From CAMCXE01 sp046347475 (lineage in GTDB: Bacteria; Pseudomonadota; Gammaproteobacteria; Pseudomonadales; Cellvibrionaceae), in assembly GCA_046347475.1 (NCBI GenBank), contig JAXMGD010000001.1:620001-684000 (forward strand): 64,000 nt of DNA, given 5' to 3'. The notes beneath the pieces are model-generated. The model saw nothing but the letters and a program-made list of their open reading frames with translations, was not told the origin of the DNA and made no database searches. The translations under genes and the position numbers were made by a program. This document shows positions 17,336 to 23,686 of the stretch, piece after piece; positions within the stretch are counted from its first letter, which is position 1, and the number at the start of each line of letters is the position of its first letter.

Positions 17336-17626
17336 TCAGTTCTGATCGGAAATCATTTCCCATTCCTTCTCGTGGCCGGATGAGCGGAAGTAGGCCATCA
17401 AGGTAACAATTATTTGTTCTAAAATATATTCATCGTCAGCACGCAGTTTGTGAGTTTCTCGGTTGGATTCATGCACCATGGCCCAAAAAAACTGTGCAAA
17501 ATGTAATGCCTCATCTTTAATCGTGAGGCGATCTTGCTCGATAATTGCAATGCTTCGAGAGTCGTTTAAAACCTGTGCATAGTACAGTAAGGTTTGCTTT
17601 TCTTCGGCTATTCGATATGGAATCAT
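17336..17626 (-). CDS. Candidate immunity protein A (partner of Tse2-like toxin)
   Basis: A 96-residue, apparently all-helical acidic protein without signal peptide. Its ATG overlaps the upstream toxin pseudogene's TGA as ATGA (17623-17626), the usual coupling of toxin and cognate immunity. Its C-terminal segment YFRSSGHEKEWEMIS resembles LMRSSGYEAIWQRIS of the second candidate at 19675-19989, so the two are distant paralogues. Tsi2, the known partner of Tse2, is also a small helical protein, but I cannot claim sequence similarity to it. The frame is intact although the toxin is broken. Confidence 0.6.
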   Translation of the reverse strand: MIPYRIAEEKQTLLYYAQVLNDSRSIAIIEQDRLTIKDEALHFAQFFWAMVHESNRETHKLRADDEYILEQIIVTLMAYFRSSGHEKEWEMISDQN

Positions 17627-18110
17627 GATATTACCCTTGTGCCGTCTTTAATTATGGTCATTCTGTCGGCTACCCACTTTAACTTTGACACCAAAGACTC
17701 CACGGTCATTCGTTGTGTCACTGTTAGGAAATAATGGCGGGGGGCTCGTAAATTCTGCACAAACTCTAAGCCTTGTGGCAGATCTGCTTTTTCGAGCACC
17801 CAATACACATCTATATTTTTTCCAGGGTTTTTTAAGCTTTTAATTTGAAAATGCCTTTTAGGTGCTGCCTATTGGCCGAAAAGCTCAACCCCATCTGATT
17901 GTGGGGTAATATCCAGTGGCGGCAGGGCGAAAAACAATAGTCGCACACTTGAATACCTTGAATGATCTCTCTGCCTGCACGAACATCGCTTTGGCTATAA
18001 AACACGGGGCTAGCACCCTGCGCGATGGGCCGTGCTAACAGCTTTTTGCTTTGGGACTCTAGGGTTTTTATAAAATCTCTGATGTCCGTGATTATTTTAA
18101 ATTGCTCCAT
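17623..18110 (-). pseudogene. Tse2-like (ART-fold) toxin A, frameshifted
   Basis: Two reading frames together make one protein. From the ATG at 18108-18110 (AGGGG seven bases upstream) the first frame reads MEQFKIITDIRDF..LARPIAQGASPVFY..QMGLSFSANRQHLKG and then hits TAA at 17832-17834. The other frame continues KNIDVYWVLEKADLPQGLEF..HYFLTVTQRMTVESLV..VADRMTII to 17623. The join needs a -1 shift between about 17838 and 17860, near an A4 and an A6 run. The arrangement 'LARPI..GLSFS..VDVYWxLEKADLPxGLEFV..HY.L.V..RM' is that of Tse2-type ADP-ribosyltransferase-like toxins carried by many gammaproteobacteria and secreted by T6SS. It is inactive as written unless frameshifted in translation or mis-sequenced. 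No canonical slippery heptamer is present. Confidence 0.65.
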
Positions 18111-18129
18111 AATTTTCCCCTGAGTGGAG

Positions 18130-18297
18130 CGTAGGTCGGAAAAGCGCATGGTCACACGGATGTGACACAGTAGAGCAATGCAGGAGCAATTGCTGAGAGC
18201 CTTCCGACGTGAATAATTTTCCGAAACCGCGATGTAAAACCGTGCAATGTGCTCGTGGCGAGATGTCGGAAGGCGCCTTCGGCTTTTCCGGCTTACG
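18130..18297. repeat. 120-bp REP-pair element carrying a 48-bp net insertion
   Basis: Outer arms CGTAGGTCGGAAAAGCGCA and GGCTTTTCCGGCTTACG frame the same core (CCGAAACCGCGATG, CCGTGCAATGTGCTCG) as the copies at 19456, 20508 and 22779, but this copy is 168 bp. The extra bases split the left palindrome after GCGCA and contain a perfect stem GTCACA/TGTGAC and a second stem near GCAAT/ATTGC. The element ends 20 bp before the start of toxin A. Confidence 0.75.
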
Positions 18298-18338
18298 TTA
18301 AAACAAAAATCATTCCGGGTTACGCGTTAGTTCGTTTT

Positions 18339-18359
18339 CAAGGTCTCTGACCCCTTGAT
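18339..18359. repeat. CAAGGTCTCTGACC repeat
   Basis: The 21-bp unit CAAGGTCTCTGACCCCTTGA+T has CAAGG/CCTTG ends. Copies lie at 16235-16255 (diverged), 18339-18359, 18466-18487 (one extra C) and 22638-22658. Similar GGTCAGAG-type repeats in other gammaproteobacteria go with REP-associated transposases; no such transposase is in this window. Confidence 0.7.
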
Positions 18360-18500
18360 CCAGTGACTCCCTCTCCTATATTTCGCTAAAACTTCATTTT
18401 TAGGGTGGTACATCGATGCCGGGTTAGAGAGGGGGAGTCCATCTCATTGGGTTACGAGTTTTTTTCAAGGTCTCTGACCCCCTTGATCCGTGCACGAATT

Positions 18501-19034
18501 TTAATCGGAAAAGAGTGCACGATAATCGCCGATAAAATTTTCCGCGTTATCACGAATAAAACGCGCTCTTGCAGCGCAAGCCTTGTCTTTGATAAGCAAG
18601 GCCTCGTTTCGGAATTTGTCTATTGTGATCTGGCTGACATGGAAACGCCTGTAACCATAGATCTTATTGTCTGCGATCTTTTTATCAATCGCTTTGTTAA
18701 CTTCCTCAATTTTAAGAGCGAACTCCTCAAGTGCGAAGATTTTATAACTGCTTATGATAACTTTCAGGGGATAATATTCTTGATAAAATCTGTCTGAGTG
18801 AATGTATTCAATTGTATATGTTTTTAAACTCTCTTCAAATGATCTTGTTTTATAAATAGCACTGAAAGACTCTGGCGACGGCATAAATTGCTCGATAATA
18901 TCAGAGTTCGTACGTCCAACGAGATCGAATATGGCTGTTTCCAGTTCATAATCCGTTAAGGTATTGACAAGTTCCTGGTCGATCAGTCGGTAATGAGGTG
19001 CTATTTTCATTCGTTCCAAGGTTGTTTTCTTCAT
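18501..19034 (-). CDS. Hypothetical protein in the toxin/immunity zone
   Basis: A 177-residue protein from the ATG at 19032-19034, chosen because TGAGA lies about eight bases upstream; a GTG four codons earlier is the alternative. It is highly charged and apparently helical, with no signal peptide or membrane segment (LTDYELETAIFDLVGRTN, FALKIEEVNKAIDKKIADNK). No family is recognised. It is bracketed by repeats at 18466-18487 and 19226-19263, like the toxin/immunity modules on either side. By position an immunity or antitoxin-like role is possible, but nothing in the sequence proves it. Confidence 0.55.
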   Translation of the reverse strand: MKKTTLERMKIAPHYRLIDQELVNTLTDYELETAIFDLVGRTNSDIIEQFMPSPESFSAIYKTRSFEESLKTYTIEYIHSDRFYQEYYPLKVIISSYKIFALEEFALKIEEVNKAIDKKIADNKIYGYRRFHVSQITIDKFRNEALLIKDKACAARARFIRDNAENFIGDYRALFSD

Positions 19035-19225
19035 AAATGTTCTCACTTATTTGTTGTGGAGCCCCGCCGTTGCGTCCCCCTACTATTGTGTCAGCCGCTA
19101 TGTGCGCCGCGCGTTTCTTAGTGGCACTGATGCCTCAACAGGAAAATGCTTCGAACACCGCCGCCGCGAGCACTGTGTCGGACATAAAAATGCAGGTTAA
19201 AATTTTTTCGCCCAGAGATGGAATA

Positions 19226-19263
19226 TTGGGTTCGCTGCGCTCACCGCTAACCTACATTCAACC
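19226..19263. repeat. Short palindromic repeat (GGTTAGCGGTGAGCGCAGCG type)
   Basis: On the minus strand it reads GTAGGTTAGCGGTGAGCGCA+GCGAACCC, an imperfect palindrome resembling the GTAGGTTGGGTTAGCGCAGC-type repeats common between proteobacterial genes. An 82-codon plus-strand frame (19037-19285) runs through it and is not called. Confidence 0.45.
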
Positions 19264-19325
19264 CAGCCTGCGTGCTTTAATATGAGGTAAAATATTGAGT
19301 GATTATTATGTGGGTTGTCACCACG

Positions 19326-19427
19326 CTATAGGTTTATCTGAAGGTCAGACGCCGAATCAAAAAGCTCCCCCAGCTCACGTTTTTTAATAAAATATTCATC
19401 TTCTTTTTCTGGTTCTTCGTCGTGCAT
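19326..19427 (-). CDS. 33-residue acidic small protein with strong ribosome-binding site
   Basis: MHDEEPEKEDEYFIKKRELG then ELFDSASDLQINL, stop at 19326-19328. The ATG (19425-19427) is preceded by AAGGAGT at an ideal distance, which is the best argument that it is translated. No known family. It begins about 28 bp downstream of a 120-bp REP-pair element, and the whole segment (REP plus ORF) is duplicated at 22661-22930, where the ORF has lost its frame. It may be a true small protein or the surviving N-terminus of a deleted longer gene. Confidence 0.5.
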   Translation of the reverse strand: MHDEEPEKEDEYFIKKRELGELFDSASDLQINL

Positions 19428-19455
19428 CGAATACTCCTTGTTGGGTTGGGTGTAA

Positions 19456-19575
19456 CGTAGGTCGGAAAAGCGCAGCTCCTTCCGACGTGAATAATTTTCC
19501 GAAACCGCGATGTAAAACCGTGCGATGTGCTCGCGGCTAGATGTCGGAAGGCGCCTTCGGACTTTCCGAATTACG
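19456..19575. repeat. 120-bp REP-pair element, complete copy
   Basis: CGTAGGTCGGAAAAGCGCAG.. at the left and the complementary ..CTTTCCGAATTACG at the right pair over about 34 bp. Each arm is itself a palindrome (GTCGGAAAAGCGCAGC / CCTTCCGAC). The central part CCGAAACCGCGATGTAAAAC is conserved. Exactly the same length, 120 bp, as the copies at 20508-20627 and 22779-22898. Confidence 0.8.
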
Positions 19576-19680
19576 CAATCCCAAGAATTAAGTCCGGGTT
19601 ACGAGTTGCGTAAATCTAAAAATCAATCCGGGTTACGCGTTACGCAATTCCATAAAACAGTTCAGGTTAGGAGTTTACGA
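19571..19680. repeat. Three ~36-bp tail repeats after the REP pair
   Basis: Units of the form TTACGCAATCCCAAAAAT followed by CAATCCGGGTTACGAG stand in tandem, reading about 19571-19605, 19606-19640 and 19641-19680 with decreasing match. One unit follows the copy at 22898 and two follow that at 20627. This explains the recurrent GGGTTACGAGTT phrase throughout 16-23 kb. Confidence 0.65.
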
Positions 19681-19989
19681 GCCCATTTCCTCCTTCGATA
19701 TGCGTTGCCAAATGGCTTCATATCCGCTTGAACGCATTAGCTTTGAGATTTCATAACTTAAATCCGGTAGCATTTCTGTGTTGTCATTGCTGCCCAATAC
19801 AAGGGTGCCATTTTCTTCGTCACTATTGACCAGTTCAGCTATTTTCCAAGTAAACCGACAAAGCTCTTCTGCGTCTTGCGGCGTGGAGATGCCGTTGTTC
19901 AAAATATGTAAAATATCAATCCGATTCTCTTGGTTGGCATAGTGCACAAATAAATCGTGGATATGGCGGTAGCGTTCAAATTTAATCAC
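19675..19989 (-). CDS. Candidate immunity protein B (partner of Tse2-like toxin)
   Basis: A 104-residue acidic helical protein starting with GTG (19987-19989), whose GTGA overlaps the upstream toxin pseudogene's stop. The C-terminal LMRSSGYEAIWQRIS matches the corresponding part of candidate immunity A at 17336-17626, while the N-terminal half differs, as expected for immunity proteins fitted to different toxins. There is no signal peptide, so it would act in the cytoplasm, where Tse2-type toxins act. The frame is intact. Confidence 0.6.
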   Translation of the reverse strand: MIKFERYRHIHDLFVHYANQENRIDILHILNNGISTPQDAEELCRFTWKIAELVNSDEENGTLVLGSNDNTEMLPDLSYEISKLMRSSGYEAIWQRISKEEMGS

Positions 19990-20453
19990 AGTAATGAACT
20001 TCCATTTTGAATAATATTCATGCGGTAGGCAACACGTTCGAGGCAGCCAGCTAGGGTTTCGACGCTCATGCCTTCTTTTACGGTAACTGCTAAAAAATAA
20101 TGCCCCTTGCCTGGCTGGCTCATGTCTTCAACAAACTCAAGCCCCGGCGGTATATCAGCTTCAGACAAAATCCAATAGACATCAATGGGTTTATTTTTGG
20201 CCTTTTTGGTTTGCATGCCGTAGACGATTTGTAGGTTATCCCAAGTGCTGGAAAACGATAGCCCCATCTGAGGGTTGGGTTGTATCCAGGTTTCATCGAA
20301 ATTAAATTGATAATCACAGATGCGAATGCCCACACAGTCCTGTAGGCGCCTTCATTTCTGGGCTCGTATAGAGTGGGATGCTTGCCGCGAATAATCGGCC
20401 GCGCACGCAACTGCCGTATCTCCGCCACAATCTTTTGTAAATCGCTTAAACAT
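19986..20453 (-). pseudogene. Tse2-like (ART-fold) toxin B, frameshifted
   Basis: The C-terminal frame (from about 20333) reads GIRICDYQFNF..PQMGLSFSS..IDVYWILSEADIPPGLEF..HYFLAVTVKEGMSVETL..RVAYRMNII, closely parallel to toxin A. The N-terminal part lies in another frame (SDLQKIVAEIRQLRARPIIR, then GKHPTLYEPRNEGAYRT) and needs a -1 shift near 20335-20345 to join. The only ATG at the expected start (20451-20453) is in the third frame, implying a second indel. The breaks are at different places from those in toxin A, so the two genes decayed independently. A REP pair lies upstream and the immunity-like gene overlaps downstream. Confidence 0.65.
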
Positions 20454-20507
20454 TTCTAATGCCTAATTTCCGTCATAACCCACCCTAAAAATTAAATTAG
20501 TTCCGTG

Positions 20508-20627
20508 CGTAGGTCGGAAAAGCGCAGCGCCTTGCGACATGAAAATCTCCCCGAAACCGAAGTGTTAAACCGTGCAATGTGCTCGCGGATAGATGTCGGA
20601 AGGCGCCTTCGGCTTTTCCGACTTACG
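20508..20627. repeat. 120-bp REP-pair element, complete copy
   Basis: Same arms (CGTAGGTCGGAAAAGCGCAG / GGCTTTTCCGACTTACG) and core as at 19456-19575, with two tail units after it to about 20697. It lies about 54 bp upstream of toxin B, as the 18130-18297 copy lies upstream of toxin A. Confidence 0.8.
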
Positions 20628-20700
20628 TAGTCCCAAAAGAATTAATCCGGTTTCCGAGTTACGCAATCCCAAAAATCAATCTGGGTTACGAGTTTTTGTT

Positions 20701-22365
20701 TTACTCTATGGTGAGTAACAGCTTAGGATACTGATCTATCCAGATGCTTGCGAAATTCAATTGATAAAAGCCCACACTTAATGCCGGCATTGAAAAAGTC
20801 GCTGAGCCGGCTTCATCATTGGGTTTATAGCTCGACAGTGTATAAGTAAATCGACTATCGACAACTGTACGATTAATGTCTTTGAATTTAATTATTTCTA
20901 CAGCGTTTATGGTCAGAAAAAAATTATTACCGAAGATCGTAAGATCAAATGGTGCACCTGCGGCAGCCGCTTTCGGGCTTATATCAAATACTGTAGGAAT
21001 ATTAAAAGTAAAATCGATTGGCACTATTTTATAATTTGTATTGGGTGTTCCGCCCTGAACTTTTACATACCCAGTCACTCGTTTTTCACTGATTGTGTTA
21101 ATTTTTTTCAATTCATCAATCGACAAGGTGTACCTGAATGTATTTGATGAGCCTTCAATATTGGAGAGATTTTTGATCCATGGTGATAGCGCTATCGCCG
21201 TGAAGGGTCCATCTTCCCGCATCCAAAAGTTTTGCTCTCTAGCAAGTTCCTCGGCCGAAGTTGAGGAAAAAATACTAACGGGGTTGGTTGATTCTGAAAG
21301 ACTCTGCTCCGAATAGGCTATTGTAACAGGCACCTTGCCAACTAGTTCCTGCTGCGATTTTAATAAGACAACAGCATCATAAAAACCATATTTAACACCA
21401 GGCAATTTATAATTAAATGTTATCGTGCAGGATGAGTTTTCACGAGAAACAGTGGGGGTCCAGTCACTCTGTTGGTTCGCATCTAGCTCTATTGAAAGCG
21501 AAGAGTCTGAACAGTATTTTGGATTAATATTGTATATGTTGAGATGATCTTCAGTTGAATATTGATTTCCCACCATATTTCTCGCAGCAGACAGCATGGA
21601 TACGGCGGGTAAGTTAGGGATTTCCAGGTTGGAATATATATAAAGCGGGAAATAATTTGAATAATTTTCACCAAGAAACTGCACGTCAAATGTTTCGCTG
21701 TTATGCAGAGTATTGTAGTAAGGAAGTTTTATGCGGTACTCGCTGTTACTGATAGTTTCAACCTGATAACGATCCATAAAACTTTTAGGAAAAACAATGC
21801 TGTTGGCAGCTCCCGGAAATTCTATATTTAACCTATACTCAGGCCTATCTTCACCGACAATGTAGTTGAAATATAGTTGATTGGATGATTTTTGTTGCTG
21901 GCCCCCTATGTTATTGCTGACCGTGTATTGGGGGCTACCATTCTGAATATTTAATCGATAAGTGAGTTTATTGGTTGGTCCAAAGCGATTTTTACATTGC
22001 GGATCCGAACAGATGTCTATTGAAATCTGTCCTTCATATTTTCCTACGGTCAACGCTGGGTTTATAAAAAAGAAAATATCTGCAGATGTCTCATTAAGTC
22101 CAAATGAGAAACTGTTAATGTTGTTATCTAAAGTTGCAAAAACGACAACTGCACTGGAGGGTGTTTTGCCCTGAAAAAGTGCCTGGATTTGAATGGGGTG
22201 AAAAAGATCCCCTAAAACTCGGGTTTCGTTAATTTGGCCTGGATTAAATCTCAAAGAGAAGTTGCTCAAAGGCTGGGTGGTCGAAGACGAACCACTTGAA
22301 GACCCACCACCGCTACCGCATGCACACAATATAGAAACCAAAAATAGAGTAATGTAAAAACGCAT
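20701..22365 (-). CDS. Large lipoprotein with IPT/TIG-like C-terminal domain
   Basis: A 554-residue lipoprotein starting at the ATG at 22363-22365. GAGGT lies five to six bases upstream, and the product then opens MRFYITLFLVSILCAC with the lipobox ILCAC; a start 14 codons further up would bury the signal. After a short Gly/Ser linker the protein is a string of beta-rich segments. The last ~80 residues (PTVFDISPKAAAAGAPFDLT, IFGNNF) fit an IPT/TIG immunoglobulin-like domain. Function unknown; surface adhesion or binding is plausible. It lies between toxin B and the RT module, and toxin B's repeat follows its stop. Confidence 0.65.
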   Translation of the reverse strand: MRFYITLFLVSILCACGSGGGSSSGSSSTTQPLSNFSLRFNPGQINETRVLGDLFHPIQIQALFQGKTPSSAVVVFATLDNNINSFSFGLNETSADIFFFINPALTVGKYEGQISIDICSDPQCKNRFGPTNKLTYRLNIQNGSPQYTVSNNIGGQQQKSSNQLYFNYIVGEDRPEYRLNIEFPGAANSIVFPKSFMDRYQVETISNSEYRIKLPYYNTLHNSETFDVQFLGENYSNYFPLYIYSNLEIPNLPAVSMLSAARNMVGNQYSTEDHLNIYNINPKYCSDSSLSIELDANQQSDWTPTVSRENSSCTITFNYKLPGVKYGFYDAVVLLKSQQELVGKVPVTIAYSEQSLSESTNPVSIFSSTSAEELAREQNFWMREDGPFTAIALSPWIKNLSNIEGSSNTFRYTLSIDELKKINTISEKRVTGYVKVQGGTPNTNYKIVPIDFTFNIPTVFDISPKAAAAGAPFDLTIFGNNFFLTINAVEIIKFKDINRTVVDSRFTYTLSSYKPNDEAGSATFSMPALSVGFYQLNFASIWIDQYPKLLLTIE

Positions 22366-22662
22366 ACTTACCTCAAAAAAATGAATCAATCTTTGAAAAA
22401 TTCTCACACTTAAACAGTTGAAAACGCTAAATTTTAAAGCGTCTCACACTGACAGCATTCATCAGCCCAAGAGTACGGCATTATATTCACCATTTGAGGT
22501 AGAAAGATATAAGCAACTACCCGGACACCCACCACAACACTTGCCCCCACTATTAAAGTGGGTGTCTCGTTTGTTCCTGGTTCTTTTAATTTTCTTATCA
22601 TGTGCCACTCCGGGTGGTTGTTAAATTTTCAACATTTCAAGGTCTCTGACCCCTTGATTCTT
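22366..22662. other. Intergenic with repeat, no gene supported
   Basis: A 68-codon plus-strand frame (22418-22624) begins with TTG and ends in a hydrophobic stretch plus SCATPGGC; it has no ribosome-binding site and I do not call it. A CAAGGTCTCTGACCCCTTGA+T repeat is at 22638-22658. Confidence 0.45.
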
Positions 22663-22750
22663 TGAAGGTCAAACGCCGAATCAAAAAGCTCCCCCAGCTC
22701 ACGTTTTTTAATAAAATATTCATCTTCTTTTCTGGTTTTTCGTCGTGCAT
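22663..22750 (-). pseudogene. Frameshifted second copy of the 33-residue small ORF
   Basis: Nearly identical DNA to 19337-19427, including the AAGGAGT ribosome-binding site and ATG (22748-22750). One T is missing from the run in CTTTTTCTGG, so the frame changes after about eight codons (MHDEKPEKKMNILL..). The following REP pair is also duplicated. This copy is therefore degenerate. Confidence 0.6.
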
Positions 22751-22778
22751 CGAATACTCCTTGTTGGGTTGGGTGTAA

Positions 22779-22898
22779 CGTAGGTCGGAAAAGCGCAGCG
22801 CCTTCCGACGTGAATAGATTCCCGAAACAGCGATATTAAACCCTGCAATGTGCTCGTGGATAGATGTCGGAAGGCGCCTTCGGCTTTTCCGACTTACG
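22779..22898. repeat. 120-bp REP-pair element, complete copy
   Basis: Same 120-bp length and arms as the copies at 19456 and 20508, followed by a single tail unit that reaches the stop of the PD-(D/E)XK gene at 22928. Together with the small-ORF relic it forms a duplicate of 19337-19605. Confidence 0.8.
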
Positions 22899-22927
22899 TA
22901 GTCCCAAAAATTAATCCGGGTTACGAG

Positions 22928-23686
22928 TTAAAACGGTGTATCCAACTCTATTTCCCGAGAATCCAAGAATCTTATCAATCGATCAAATACTTCGGTTTTG
23001 GATCTCCCGCCGGAAGTTCTATAAATAAGATGCTCAACAGAAAATCGATAGTGTAACGCTCGCCGTGGATTGAAAAATCCTGCGTACTCCCATTGTGGCG
23101 AGTCAGCAGCCGAGCGCAATCCTAGGTATACAAGCAGCTGTCGAATGTCTTTTCCGGCAAGATTCCGACTGGTTGCCTTAACTTCGTAAAGTGTATCCCC
23201 GGTAGAAATATCTGCGGTGCAGTTTCCAAGGAAGCCGGCCCCCTTTATCTGTGGCCGAAATTCTATCTGCGAGTGGTGTAATTGTAGATACTGAAAAAAG
23301 CTATGGTACTGAAGGGCTAGCTTAGAAGCCTCATTTATTTCTATTTTGTTAAGCAGTATTTCTCCGTCATCGCTGGCGTACCGTTTGAGAAAATTGACTG
23401 CTTTCGCATATATTGATTCGATAGCCTTTCGGTCATTTATTATCTCGGTAACTGAGCAGCCAAATGTGTGTGATGCTTCAGCAGCGCAGAAAGCGAATTC
23501 AGCAACTAAGTCATGCTTAGTGACTTCAGGCGCGATTGGTATACGAATAAATTTGCTCGATGGTAGATCTACAAGCTCCTCTGAATGGGCCTCGTTAAAC
23601 ACCCTCACAAAAGAAGGTGTGAGGAGTGGTAGCACTTCGTCCCAAAAGCCGTTAAAAACTGAAGCAACCATTTTTTCTGAAATCAT
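22928..23686 (-). CDS. PD-(D/E)XK nuclease-like partner of a reverse transcriptase
   Basis: A 252-residue protein from the ATG at 23684-23686, which overlaps the RT stop as ATGA; I prefer this to a longer frame beginning at 23758 that would overlap the RT by 76 bp. CTADISTGDTLYEVKAT gives Asp159, Glu168 and Lys170, the D-x(8)-E-x-K signature, and NLAGKDIRQLLVYLGL supplies the Gln183 helix often following it in PD-(D/E)XK enzymes. The N-terminal ~140 residues are helical with no known domain. It would cut DNA or RNA, perhaps as the effector of an abortive defence triggered through the RT. A 120-bp REP element lies right after its stop. Without a search I cannot place it in a named subtype. Confidence 0.7.
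   Translation of the reverse strand: MISEKMVASVFNGFWDEVLPLLTPSFVRVFNEAHSEELVDLPSSKFIRIPIAPEVTKHDLVAEFAFCAAEASHTFGCSVTEIINDRKAIESIYAKAVNFLKRYASDDGEILLNKIEINEASKLALQYHSFFQYLQLHHSQIEFRPQIKGAGFLGNCTADISTGDTLYEVKATSRNLAGKDIRQLLVYLGLRSAADSPQWEYAGFFNPRRALHYRFSVEHLIYRTSGGRSKTEVFDRLIRFLDSREIELDTPF

Noticed and set aside
19037..19285. 82-codon plus-strand frame
   Set aside because: Runs through a palindromic repeat and begins within the start region of an opposing gene; no support.
18130..20627. Integron attC-type cassette array
   Set aside because: The spaced palindromes between small genes suggested this, but no GTTRRRY/RYYYAAC ends and no integrase were found; the elements fit REP pairs better.
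22418..22624. 68-codon plus-strand frame ending in a hydrophobic stretch
   Set aside because: TTG start, no ribosome-binding site, no homology recognised, overlaps the promoter side of the lipoprotein gene.
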